From Phoronis australis (lineage: Eukaryota > Phoronida > Phoronidae), in the NCBI GenBank assembly GCA_002633005.1, contig NMRA01000384.1:362064-426063 (forward strand): 64,000 nucleotides of DNA. The letters run 5' to 3'. The position numbers were made by a program, and so were the translations under genes. Numbering within the stretch: position 1 is the first letter of the stretch; each line of letters opens with the position of its first letter. This document shows, in pieces, positions 44,631 through 56,340 of the stretch. The notes under the pieces were generated by a model that was not told the DNA's origin, searched no databases, and saw nothing but the letters and a program-made list of their open reading frames with translations.

Positions 44631-47108
44631 CTGAAACAAAATCACAAAAATATAGAGTAAAGCTGCATTTTGCTTTTTAGCTAAAGCACAAAAATGGAGG
44701 TGAGCCTTTTAATCAGGGTCTCACAATATTCCTGACTGTAGGACTCTATTTCTGTTTCCTGCAAGAACGCCGAAATAATCAGCGACTAAAGATAACATTT
44801 CAGAGTTTATTGGGGTCGGCCAACCCTAAAATTGAAGTCGAAAATGGCACATGAATACTTTGACTTGAGTTGCTGGATAGTTTGGCAACAATTCAAGGTC
44901 AGTATCAAGGTCAGTATCTTGTGATAAATGCTTTTAAGCCCCTAAGCAATTCAGATAATAATTCAACATTAACAGTTGTGAAGTGCACCCTTAAGAATGA
45001 TCCAAGTACAATGAATACAGGAATTACTTAAATCAATACATGATACACAGCATAAATTTAGCATTTACTTGAGGTTCTGTATTTAAATCAATTGATGCAT
45101 CGAAATAGAAGAGGGGTGTAGACTTTATTAATTAGTATGTCACTTCAGACGCACTATTGATAAGCTGTAACATATAAACATTCAGATAATTTTTTTCAAT
45201 ATTCATACAAGTGCGTTACTCTGTGATGGGGTATTGTTGTGAATCCTTGATGTAGTAATCTTAGTTTGAGAATGCAAGTTATTCAGAGTACTTACTAGTG
45301 ATGTATGTAGTTAGTATTATAGATCACAGAAAACTGAAAGGACGTTGGGGCAATTTCTCTATGACTCATTTAATAAAAAAGCTTATAAATCCATCCAAAA
45401 TCATGTGAGTCTGAATCCTACTCTGACCACGGCAGTTTTTTCAGACTTTGGTTGGGTTTTGTTAAACTGTGAACACACTTACTCAGTTACTGGGAGAAAA
45501 CAGCATCCCTCTGAGTGCTTATGCTACCACTTTTCTAATTTACTAATCTCTTCCCATCAGGGTTGTAGACAGTTGGTTGTAAGACTCTCCTTGGCTCTGG
45601 ACTGAACATGGCCAGATCGACAACAAATATGCTTTCTGAACAGTTTTAAACTCTAAAGTCAATTTCGAATTGAAATGTACATCACAAGTTTTGGAAGGTG
45701 GACCTTAGTGTTTGAAAGTTTAGGGCGAGCAATGTATATTTTACAGTGATCAACACTGACAGGGCATTTACAGGAAGCTGAAAACAGGTACACCTAGCTA
45801 AAGCTAAGACACGTTCATCAACAACATGGACAAGCCAAGTTCAAATGTCGTCTGCTTACTTTTGTTTCTGCTTGAAAATGTACTTCTCTGTTTCAAAATT
45901 AAGCATTTAAGATGCAACTGGACACAGGTTGAAGGTCCTCCATCAAGATGTGTATTTTATAAAACGTGTGATGCTAAAATAAAAGCCAGTCGTGAAGGTG
46001 TTTTTAAAATTTCCCTCCAATTCCACTGTCCGCCATTTGTAAACATTCATCATAATAAGAAAACAGTTTTTAATCCTTGTCAAAATGTTCAAATGTACGT
46101 ATTTAAGAGTAACATAATTTGTCATTTTGATCACATTTAGAGAAAAAATAATACTTTTAGAAAACAGTTTTGACTTTTCGTCGTTAAAAAAGCAATATTA
46201 GCAATAGATGTAAATGTTTTTCGCCTTTCGTGTGACCTTGACCGACTGACATTGAACGGAAGAAAACGCACATTGAAGAATAACAATGACATCCAAGTAC
46301 TGTACTATTTACCTGTGAACTTGTGCATGCATCATAGTTATGATTTTTATTTTCATACGCGATGTACTATATATATCTTTATTGAACAAGGCCGTGAAGC
46401 TAAGTTCTCACTGTAACCAGTGTAACCAACATTGCAAACTTGAGGAGTGGGACATTGTCTGCTGCCGCTGCACAATGTCACGGTTTACTTAATAGCAAGA
46501 GACGGTGTTACTCCCATGAGGCCTTTTTAGGCCGGAAGTTTTCAGGCAAATTATGCCTCACACTGATTAATTCATCAAACTTACGTTGCTATAAGTATCT
46601 TTTGCGCATAGAGGGACAATTTAGGTGACCGCCAATGTTTGTAATTCCTTCCAACAAATAGGCCTACTCCTGAAATCAAACTTTTTTCGAGGAGCCCTTT
46701 CAGTTTGCTTGAATCGGCAACTGGCCATTTTTACACGGCTTGGGCAACTGAAAGAAGAACTGCTCGAAAAAACTGGTGGTACTGTCTAGGACATTGCCAT
46801 ATGATCTGGAACTACTGTCTCACACTGATTAAAACATCGAAGTCATGGTACTAAACGCATCTTTTGCCTTTGCTCTTAGGAGGCCATTGATGTCTTAAAC
46901 TCCTCCCAGCTCATACAAATATTGACGCAATCAAACTTTTTTTCAAACAGTCCTTCGTTCAGTTGCCCAAATCGGCAACTGGCCATTTTTGCAAGTTGCT
47001 AGCACCAGGAGACATGACGTCATCCTCCCCGGCGCGAGCAGAGTAAAAATGACCAGATAGCCTAAATACGCAATTCATACTTGTATAATTAAATGCTTTG
47101 TCTTTCAG
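44631..47108. other. CNTRL-HDHD3 divergent intergenic region and 5' introns
   Basis: Both genes open with a splice acceptor just before the start codon (44631 and 47108), so untranslated first exons and both promoters should lie in this 2.5 kb. I could not place them. A degenerate direct duplication is visible: AATCGGCAACTGGCCATTTTT at about 46713 and 46971, with related flanks. Confidence 0.5.
46555..47010 (+). repeat. degenerate direct duplication of about 260 bp upstream of HDHD3
   Basis: CACTGATTAA..., ATCAAACTTTTTTCGA and ATCGGCAACTGGCCATTTTT recur in the same order in two copies (about 46560-46740 and 46815-46995). Confidence 0.6.
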
Positions 47109-47109
47109 A

Positions 47110-47276
47110 ATGAGCAAAATCCGTCTGATCACGTTCGATGTTCACAAGACGCTGATCAAGGTATGTGGGTCACCTGGAGAACAGTATTCAAAGATTGCCG
47201 AGAAGCACGGCGTTACCAAGAGTGCAGCTGAACTGGACGAGATCTTCACACAAGTCTGGAACACTCACTGGGACAG
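47110..47276 (+). CDS. HDHD3: HDHD3-like HAD hydrolase, coding exon 1 (residues 1-56)
   Basis: A splice acceptor (tttgtctttcag, ends 47108) precedes the ATG at 47110, so a 5' UTR exon exists upstream. MSKIRLITFDVHKTLIKVCG contains HAD motif I with the nucleophile Asp in FDVHKTL. The third position, usually Asp, is His. The exon ends phase 2 in an Arg codon before GTAGAG, after VWNTHWD. Confidence 0.88.
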
Positions 47277-48717
47277 GTAGAGTTGTTGGGGTCGCTTCAT
47301 ATAGACTGTGAAGGTTAAGTGGGAAAGTCCAGCTGATGCTGTTGCTGTTTATAGAATCAAGTTTTTGGCGTCTAATTACTACCACATCCCAGTTTAGTGA
47401 TAATGTATGCAAATTATTTGATAATGTGTGCAAATTAATTGATTAACTAAAAGATTCATATTGATTAATTCATATTAAGAGTCACTCCACAAGAATTTGT
47501 GCGTTAATTGTTGAAGTTATATTTTGAATTGTTTTATGAAAACGGTGCCATGGGAGCGTGAAGCCAAACTTCATATTTTGCCCTAAAGTTGCCTTTTATG
47601 AAACAGACCCAAGACTTATAGTTACGCAGTAATTCATATGTTATTTTATGCAAAGTAGTCAAGAAAAGTTTTTTTCACGTATCGAATGCTGACTACTGCA
47701 CACGTCAACATCAATCGCACAAATGATAATGACCCCAAATTTGTCATATTAATGACCCAACTAGCAGATTTCATTGTCAGAATACACTGGAGTGACAGGG
47801 AATACAGAATTTTGTGCGATTGTTTTAGGTTTTAATCTGTAACTTGTTGTATGTTAACTAGTCAAAGTTTTATCAAATGCGGTTTTGTGGCTAGTGTGTT
47901 GTACCAACAATAGAAATATCAAAGTATACAGGGCTTGCAATGTTCCTCTTTTAAGAGGATTGCCTCTTTCCGTGAGGTGGGAAATACAGGCCTTGGAATT
48001 TTTTTCTCTTTTAAGAGGATTTCCTCTTATTTGATTTCCATTTTCCTCTTCTTTATCTCTTTTTATCAGCGCCTAGTTCAGATAAATTTTACAATACAAA
48101 AAATATTTCTATCACGCAAGCCTACTTATTTATAGAATGATACATCACCTGGAAAATTTTCTTCTTTTTGTCATAGGTCATTCCAAGCTGTGAGAATTGC
48201 CAAGGAAATGTCACTCTGACAATGTGTTTTGTGCTGAGGGAAGAAGTAGAGTTACTGCTGTAGAACTTTTTTTTGCTTCCGTGAGGGTGGGAAATAAATG
48301 GTGAACTTGACCTCATGGAAGATATATTAAGTAATTTGCCAAGTGTGCGGGATCATATTTCATTGTTGTTGTTGGGGACCAGTTCAGTTTATGGTTTTTT
48401 TATACTGGCCCCCGTACAGTCTGCCTGAAGTTCTCGATGTGTGGTAACGGAAGTTTTGCGAAATATGAAGCAAGTTGTATTTTCCCCTTCTGTTTCTTCG
48501 TTACTGCCCTGAGGGAATCTGCCCTAAATTTGTAAGACCTCATGCTGGTTTTTCACGTGCAGGGCTATAGAGCTTATGTGAGGTTGACAACAAGATGGTG
48601 ATTTTATCCCATTTTCCCTGCAGGCCCAATTGGGAAACTGGATTGCTCCCATTGAATTTGAAGTTTCTGTTGTGGAGAGCACTGTCACTGTGATCATATG
48701 GTTAACATTTCTTGCAG
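47277..48717 (+). other. HDHD3 intron
   Basis: A 1.44-kb GT-AG intron. It has two copies of a 14-nt hairpin (CCTCTTTTAAGAGG, about 47945 and 48006). No coding signal. Confidence 0.75.
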
Positions 48718-49291
48718 ACATCCCAATTTCGGTGCCGAGGACAATTCCATCAGCTCTCGTGACTGGTGGACTCAGGTGGTCTCTCAGGTCTTTCTCAAGT
48801 GCGGGTACAAAGGTCAGTTTTCGCAGCTCAACTCCATTGCACAGGATGCCTATGACTCGTTCAACAGTGCAGATGCATGGTCTGTCTTTCCAGACGTTCA
48901 CGAGACCCTCACTAGCCTGCGAGACATGAATGTGAAATTGGGTGTCATCTCGAACTTCGACAAGCGACTCAACACAATCCTGGACAACCTGGACTTGGCG
49001 AAGTACTTCAACTTTGTCACGACGTCGGAAGTCTCCAGAGCTTGCAAACCCAATCCTAGGATCTTCGAGGTTGCATTGAACAAATCTGCGTATAAATTCC
49101 CGTTGGCGGAATGCTTGCATGTGGGGAACTCCGTGAAGCGCGACTACCTACCTGCGGTCAGCCTTGGTTTGAACGCAGCTATTATATTCCGCGGCGACAT
49201 GAACAACGTGCCTGCTAAGTTTGATGAGGTTGACAGAAAATTTCTGCTCCCAACCCTGAGCAGCGTTCCGGCCTTGCTGGAGAGCTTGTAA
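48718..49291 (+). CDS. HDHD3: HDHD3-like HAD hydrolase, coding exon 2 (residues 56-246)
   Basis: The acceptor is catttcttgcag and entry is phase 2. The joined protein is 246 residues, close to the usual 250 of HDHD3. Motif II is GVISNFD (Ser), motif III is CKPNPRIF (Lys), and motif IV is HVGNSVKRD, where GDSxxxD would be usual, so the first acid is Asn. The cap segment lies between motifs I and II. The stop TAA is at 49289-49291. HDHD3 is a haloacid-dehalogenase family member of unsettled substrate. The gene is head-to-head with CNTRL. Confidence 0.9.
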
Positions 49292-49890
49292 GTGTTTGAA
49301 GAGGAATGGTTTGACAGTGGAAAACATTCCATTTGCGTAAGTTTTGCAATGCTGTGTTAGAACAAGTAGCGTTTGCTGAGAAACAAAGCGTGACATTGGA
49401 GATACTTGTCTACCTTTGGAATTAACTCGTGTGAATGGTCGAAAAATCTTCGCATTCAACTCGTTATAAAATTATGTAGAAACGTTTTCGAGCAGTCAGT
49501 TTAAAGTTTTTGAAAAGACTAGGCAGAGTAGTGATTCCTGAAACAATTGTTTGTGTGGTTCACAGAAAAGGGAAGAAAGAGCGTGTTTCCTATTTCCTTG
49601 TGTCAAATATCATATAATAGGAGATAGTAATACCCACAAAGGACCTCAAAAGTAACACCAATTACTATTTCCTGTCATGACAACAACTCTGCTCTCTGCA
49701 CAAAGGCATCTGTGAATACCATGTGCACTCAGCCATCTTTACTGGGAATTCTGGGTCACTTTGTCCAATTTGAATCGCTGTGAACCGTCATTCTACTGGT
49801 CTCCATGGTGAAAGCTTTACACTGGCAGCTGGGTCTTCTGAATTTCATTCGAGACAACCAGAAAATTGACCAATTGCATGACGGGCTGTG

Positions 49891-49896
49891 AATAAA
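49891..49896 (+). promoter_or_regulatory. candidate HDHD3 polyadenylation signal
   Basis: AATAAA about 600 nt after the stop codon. Other A/T-rich hexamers follow, so this is only a candidate. Confidence 0.35.
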
Positions 49897-50484
49897 TTTT
49901 CGAATTCTCTGCTTTATGATTGGTTAGTTTTTCAGTCCAGTCTTGACTAAAATGTTACTATTGATCTGGAAGTATATCTTGAGAAGATTCATAACTATGT
50001 ATGTGAAATTCACAGCTGCTGTTGTTGGCACTTTATCTGGAAAATTCTAAAATTTCCACTTTAAGTTAGCTTTTTGGAAGATTTGCGTCCTTTTTTCAGA
50101 GTAGGCGTATTCTGACATTTCTCTCTACAAGTGTGCCATGCAATTTTAAAAATGTAGCAGTTCTTTGGTTATGGGAAATCCTGATATGTTGTGATTTTTT
50201 TGGAATTTATTGATTTAATTGCCAAAGAATCCCTGATTGCCATAAAATAGTAGTTTTCAAAAAGACTTTACAAATTTCAGAGAAACTTGACTGACTTCTT
50301 TGCAGTAATGCCAGAAAGCCAGAAGGAAATCAGATGCAAAATATACCACTGAATAATTTGAAAATTCTTCAGAATATTTTGAAATTTCAAGGAAATGAAA
50401 TTTCTTGTTTGAAAGCTACTACCTTTGTCTCTTAGCTGCCTTGCTTTAGTGGCATCACTTTGTTCTTTATGTAAATGTATACAT

Positions 50485-50540
50485 GGTCACAAACATTTTT
50501 GATTCCAGTCTGTACGCCACCTGTTGGCCATATCATGTGA
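50485..50540. mobile_element. fold-back MITE, family 1, half copy
   Basis: GGTCACAAACATTTTTGATT, then CAGTCTGTACGCCACCTGTT and GGCCATATCATGTGACC, match the left arm and centre of the copies at 10255 and 33802. The right arm is absent. Confidence 0.6.
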
Positions 50541-52653
50541 CCTAATGAACATAAGTCAAGATTTACATATGTATATGTATACATTGTCATTAAAAGGAAC
50601 ATATTTCATGGTTAACTGGGAAGCCAAACCCTTGGTCTGTGTAAAAGTACTTGATTAGATTTGTTTTAATTATGTCACTTAAATACAGTTTCTTCTAATA
50701 CAAACCCTGAAAACTAAGACTCAACAGAAGTAGTATCCAGGTGTTGATAATTAAGGAAATGAATGAAAAAGGTGAAAACTTCTGGAAAGATTTGGAAATG
50801 TCATAAGGTATATGACAAGCACCATTTACTGTTCATGTAGCAAGTTAGTACTCCAAGTTACTATTGGCAACAATCAAGAAGAAGTTGGTGCATTTTTAGT
50901 CTTTTGTTGCAAATGGAACTTAAGGTAATTATATCTAGAACTAGAAATTCAATTAAAAATTAGTATGCAATGTGGGAAGATTCATGATACATGTAAACTG
51001 ATGTAGTGTTGACAGGTGCTAATTAAGTTTTGCATGAAATGCTTGTTGTTATTATGTTTAAATACTAGGCTTTAAAAGTGCAGAAAACACGCTAAACTTA
51101 TTACTGCTGGTGATAGAGGCGATTAGAACAATTGTGATATTATGTTGATTTTTTGAAATGGGGAGTGCTAGGAGTTAGGAAGTTCATACATTTCCAGTTT
51201 GTTCCGTTTTGTCCTTCGTCAGTTGGCTTGTCAACTTTTGTGCCTGCTTTTGGACAGTCTTACACTTTTCTGAAGCCTTCATTGTAACCAAAGTTTGTTG
51301 TAATAGAAAACTGGTGTAACTTAAGTTGTTAAAATGATTTTACTAAAATCAACCTTGTGATTTCTAGGATGATCATAGATGCCCACAACAGTAAAAAGCA
51401 TATGGTCAACATCGATGTTAAATTCCGCATGTGCAAACATGCGTTGCTTGAGGTGGGTTTTACCCCCGATCTGTATGTTTTATTTCATCTTTGGTACTTA
51501 AACACATGCAATGAATTCAAGGTTATTCAAAATCATATTCATCTTGTCAAATTTTTTCATGTAGAAAACTTGTTTGTTTTTAGTTCTACTTGGAATGCTG
51601 TTGTATACCCTGCTCACATTCTGATGATGAAAGTGTCATTATTCATGATGAAATTAAGACATCCAAAGCAATTGACAATCAGTTATGAATGCCACGCCAA
51701 AGCAGTTTAAATTGTATTAATTTTGTTGTATGTAACGTACCATGCGGAACATGACTTAGTGACCATTGTATTTTGGACTGAGGTGCCAAACATGTTAATT
51801 TGTTCTTTGAATTACATTGTCAGTGGTGGGCCTATTCTTCTTGGCGAGACATGATGCATGTATATTTAAAGATACCCTTTCCGATTCTTTTCTGTGAGAA
51901 ATCTCAAAAGCCCATTAGAGCACCAGCCAGTTTAGTCAAAACGTATTTTCAAATTATGCAAAATTTGACGTGGATTTTTTCGAATTCCTGGTGGGGCATC
52001 AACAATATTTAGGTTACATATGCAAGTACATACAAACCTTTCATTTGCAAAATTTTCATATTTAATAGAAAACGAAGCGTATCTTTAAAATTCTTTAATT
52101 TGTTTGGCATTGGGCCCACCTGCCACAGATGGACATGAAATGTCGATAAATTTGTTTACTTGTTATCAACTATGTTTAAAGTTTAGGTAATTAAAGAATG
52201 TATTGTACAATTTTGTCTTGTTTATGCTGCGGCGGTGGTGGTGGCCACTTCACTTTTTCTCTACGTGAAAATTGACCTATCGCGTGGCACGCTTGGAGTT
52301 AACTCGCCATGTGGCGTCACTTTTGGAGCAGAATTTCAAGGAGAGTTTGGTGGTCACGGGCCCCCGAAGTGAACGCCAAGTCTTTCGTTTTACAGATAGT
52401 TCCAACATATTTACCAAGCTCTCATTTAGGAACCTACCTCCTAAGGTGTAAACTTCTAGGCATTTTTGCATACCTCAGCAGTGGCAAGATCTACGTTTTC
52501 AGTAAGGGGTGGGTTTAGGATTTGATCGAATCCGAGGCTCGTAGCGCCGATTGGGTAAGGAAGGTCGGGAGAGGGTTTCCCTCGTCCAGTGTAAAGATTT
52601 TTTTTTTGGTTTTAGTAGCTAATTTCGTTTTTATGGCGAATTTTTTTCAATTT

Positions 52654-52908
52654 TTATTTTTGATCCTGTCCCGATGAGGGGGTTTGAGCCTCCTGAACCC
52701 CCCTGTAGATCCGCCTCTGCTCAGAATCTTGTACACGAAATTGATAGACAACAAAACAGTGCTCTCTTTGTCGCTCAGTGGAAATGAATGCTGAACCGAG
52801 ATGGAGGCCTTTTGTCACGCCGTGGATGTCCGTTTCTATTGTTGTAGCGGTCAGTAAATACACGCCAAGCAGGGCGACAGTAGTTAATGCCAAAAAATGT
52901 CTCATCAA
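52654..52908 (-). CDS. hypothetical small ORF with hydrophobic N-terminus
   Basis: An 84-codon ORF starting MMRHFLALTTVALLGVYLLT, a plausible signal peptide or anchor, then a charged tail. I recognise no domain. The last third (from CAGAGGCGGATCTACAGGGG) looks like a dispersed-repeat tail, and a GT at FVVYQF|GT could be a donor. It may be a first exon, a small secreted protein or chance. It lies downstream of the C1q gene on the same strand. Confidence 0.25.
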   Translation of the reverse strand: MMRHFLALTTVALLGVYLLTATTIETDIHGVTKGLHLGSAFISTERQREHCFVVYQFRVQDSEQRRIYRGVQEAQTPSSGQDQK

Positions 52909-53370
52909 GATAACCAGGGGTCTGTAGTTTTGTTAAATACATCATTGAGAACAGTTGCTTCTCTCTTTAAGCACAAGCAAACAAGACTACAAAGTTATGT
53001 ATTTGTAACAGTAGGCTTGACTTTCCTTGTACATACAACGTAAATTTCCCACATGAGTGAACTGAAAGGTATTCGTTAATACTTTTTTCGCTTCACTGTT
53101 AAAAACAGCACATCAGTATTTTATAGGCATTTTGAAACTTGATCTCATTAGAGTATCGAATAATACGTAAGCTCCTGATCGTCGCTGCAAATCTGCTCAA
53201 CTGAACTACATGATTTAAATTTATATATAACACTAATTAAAATCCTGTAGTCCTGAGTGTCTTTGTAATTAAAGTTCGAGGTGGTGAATAAAACACAGCT
53301 GGTTAACATTCGTCAGAGAGGAATTCGCTTACTTAGCTCTCTTTCAGATAATTTGTAAATCTCCGGCAAT

Positions 53371-53376
53371 TTTATT
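53371..53376 (-). promoter_or_regulatory. candidate polyadenylation signal of the gC1q gene
   Basis: AATAAA on the minus strand about 165 nt after the stop codon. Confidence 0.45.
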
Positions 53377-53541
53377 TTTCCTGCATTTTCGTTGAAATCG
53401 TACTCCGCTTTATAACATCGGTGTAGTTAGCTGAAACGGCGATACATCTCATATCGCGCACATCGACATGGCATGAACACGTGGCCTAGCTTCGAGAAAA
53501 TGTGAAGACGCACTTCCCGTCCCAACTGTAAGGACGACCAA

Positions 53542-54410
53542 TTAATCGGCATACAACAAGTATCCCGTAAACAAGGACATTGCATCGATGGAGTAGCGTC
53601 TTTCCAGTTTTAGATGTAAAACATCGTTTCGTTCCAAATGCAAAATTGTTGTTGCCGAAATCGTGTCGGTGTAAGAGCTACTTTCTACTCGCAAAGCCAC
53701 TTTGCCGTTCTTTACCAAGTGTAACTTCAGGGTGTGGTGACCTCGAATTTTCTTCACGTTAATACTGAAGAAGTAATGGCCGGGAACATAACACGTGAAC
53801 TTCCCTGAATCAGGGTCGAACGACTTATTCCGTGAAATAGCGCCACTGTCGAGATTCGTCAACGACGAGCCGAACGAAACTGTAGTCGGTTTTCTTGTGG
53901 CTCTCAGGCGGCGCGTGGTTGAAGCCGAGAAAGCAATGGCAACTTGAGTGATTTTGTTGGCGTTTACAATGTCTGACGTAACAAGTTCTTGAGCCTGATC
54001 AGTCCCTGGGGGGAACGCTCTCCAGCCTGGTGCTGCCGGTGCAGGTGCGTGACCATAAGCAGGAGGGCCTGCTTGTGTTCCTGGACGAGTTGCGAAAGTC
54101 AAATAGCGATCGTCATCCTCGGGTCCTTCAGGCAGCACGATACCTTGGGCTTTGTATCCGGGAGCAGCGCCTGTGCGCCTGTCCTTTCCGGCAGGAGGTC
54201 CAGCTAAGCCTTCAGAAACCGTGCTATCTCGAGATCCGGGTTGAAAGCTGTACTGAGGTGCCGGCATTGCATGCAGCTCACTTGGAGTGGTTTTGCCTGG
54301 TGGCCCGGCAGCTTGAGGGTGGATGAGGGGAACGGGCTCGTCGATCATGCCTTTACTCGGGCAGGTGTCCTGGTCGTGCACACACAAACGACATTTCTTC
54401 CCTGCAGTAC
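53542..54410 (-). CDS. gC1q-domain secreted protein, large 3' exon (residues 36-324)
   Basis: The acceptor is tttatatctttag and the stop TAA is at 53544-53542. After a Cys cluster (CRLCVHDQDTC) comes a long Pro/Gly-rich linker with collagen-like scraps (GPPGK, GLAGPPAGKDRR) but no true GXY array. The last 130 residues are a complete gC1q domain: ITQVAIAFSAS, LTNLDSGAIS, FDPDSGKFTCYVPGHYFF, LVKNGKVAL, LERNDVLHLKL and terminal FTGYLLYAD. gC1q proteins form trimers and bind diverse ligands. Invertebrate ones are often lectin-like immune factors. The particular ligand cannot be read from sequence. Confidence 0.88.
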
Positions 54411-55129
54411 CTAAAGATATAAAACAAAGAATTGAGGTTGGCACAATTGAAGTAAGGTTAAATTTGACGACTTGGTTGAATGCAAACATTAAAATCATAA
54501 AACTGAATTTCTTAACGGGACACGGAAAACGTTGCATTGCAACAACGATTGCTTCACTAAATCAATGAATACAAATCCATATGCTTTCGACGCGTGCTGG
54601 TGTGTGGTGCCGCTCTCGTGCGCTTTTTCCGGTAAGCGACACCAACATCCTGCCGCCTGTCGCTTTCCTATAGAGGCGCGGGACCTCTGTGATTGCCACC
54701 AACATTGCTGTGGAGCATCTCTCTAACCCGAAGGTCTACTAATAACGTGAAACTGAGACATGAAGCATTAGAATGCAATTTTTGTGGGCATTCAACGAAA
54801 CTGCGCACTGATGCTCCCGGAAACCTTTGCAAGAATCATGTCAATGGCTGCCCTAAAAATGCCCCGATTTGAGATTTTTGGCGAACGGCAAAATTCAATT
54901 CCTTTGTGACTCAAAATTTTAACTTTAAAGAGACATAATTCTCCATCAACAATGATATTCTCTTCGTTTTCTTTCATAGCGAAAGTTTCTGGCAGATGTT
55001 AGTACGAAGTGTCGTCCTCGTTGTCGCACGATTGCAAACGCAGTAACACTTATCAAAATGTTTAGAGATTGTTTTTCGCGTTCATTCAGTGACGTACGGA
55101 AGAATCATATACAGAGAAACAAGCACGCT

Positions 55130-55206
55130 TTCGGACAAGTGCACCTTCGGAGTAGTGCATATTCGGACTAGTGCACCTTCAGACTAGTGCACCTTTGGAC
55201 TACTGT
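55130..55206. repeat. 16-bp tandem repeat, about 5 units
   Basis: TTCGGACTAGTGCACC is repeated with substitutions (TTCGGACAAGTGCACC, TTCGGAGTAGTGCATA, TTCAGACTAGTGCACC). Confidence 0.85.
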
Positions 55207-56172
55207 CCTTCATCCCATTGCTGTCGACCACCAGCTAGCTAGGGTGGGGTCACGCTCTGGCCGACTGGACAAGAAGGGTTTGTCCTCGTTTTCCTGCCGT
55301 TCGGTGAGAGCGGAAAACCTCCCACATAATTATGTTTATAAGCACGCAACTTGGCGAGCCAGCTGGACTCGGAAGCGAAAGTATTTTGACACTGGGAAAG
55401 AAGTGAAAATAAATTCACCCGACAAACTTTTAAGTTAAAACTCTGTTCTCTCCACAATTTTGAACAACTAATCACATTCTTGCCCTACGTCACCTGTTCT
55501 ATCGGACTCTCTCGCCCTCAGTCCAGATAGTCACCAATGTACCTCAGTGCAATCGCTTGTTTGGTGGGCAAAATGTGAATTTATTCTGAAGTGGATATAG
55601 AGTGGATTCAGGGGGATCCCTGAGCGCCCACAGTAATGGATGGAAGCGAAGTTACCCAGTATGTCTGTCCACTACAGTGTCAGACCACAGTCTGACCATG
55701 ACCATGGATGCACACCTGCGTTTGCTCAACTAAACTGACAACAATTGAGAACGTGTGCCACTGTAACCCACGCCTGCACCGGTGTGACCATCCGTCTACA
55801 CAAAAAACTTTGATCGGACAATATAATTTTCTGCAGTACTCTCAGTCAATCTTAAGAAAAGACATTATTGTTAAAGAAGTTTTAAAAATATTAAACCCAG
55901 TCTCGATCTCTGGCCAGATACTAACAACGACTTTCGCATCTAGCTCTACAAAACAAAATAATGCTCAGCAACTCTCGCCAACTCTCAAATTTTGAAGCAA
56001 ATTTTTGAAGCCATACAAAGTTCGACAAACGGGCAAGCGCTTTAGACGAGTTACACGACATTTAACTGTAAGGAAAAACGCCCCAAAACCACAATGTCCC
56101 GTTGTGACACAATAAGTAAGCTTTTTAGTTCAATTCTACTATGATCACATGCGCGCACCCAGCGTAAATGAA

Positions 56173-56340
56173 TTATAGGGGGGCTCGAATTTCGCGGTTC
56201 GCGGACCTTCTATTGAGAAAAATCAACGCGCCAATTTTCTGTGGACTTTGTGGACTTTTGTTTCGTATGCTCGGACTTTTTATTTCATTGAGGCGGACCT
56301 TTTTTCCCAATTCGCTCGAGCCTCTCGATCCCCCTGGGTG
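56173..56340. mobile_element. possible short MITE
   Basis: The left end GGGGGGCTCGAATTTCGCG and the inverse of the right end (GGGGGATCGAGAGGCTCGAG) share G-runs and CTCGA. Pairing is gapped, and no target duplication was found. Confidence 0.25.

Larger units (their letters stand above)
49897..53370. other. intergenic region between HDHD3 and the C1q gene
   Basis: Mostly A+T-rich. It holds a half copy of the fold-back MITE (50485-50540) and one short ORF with a signal-like start (52654-52908, minus). No other feature supported. Confidence 0.5.
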
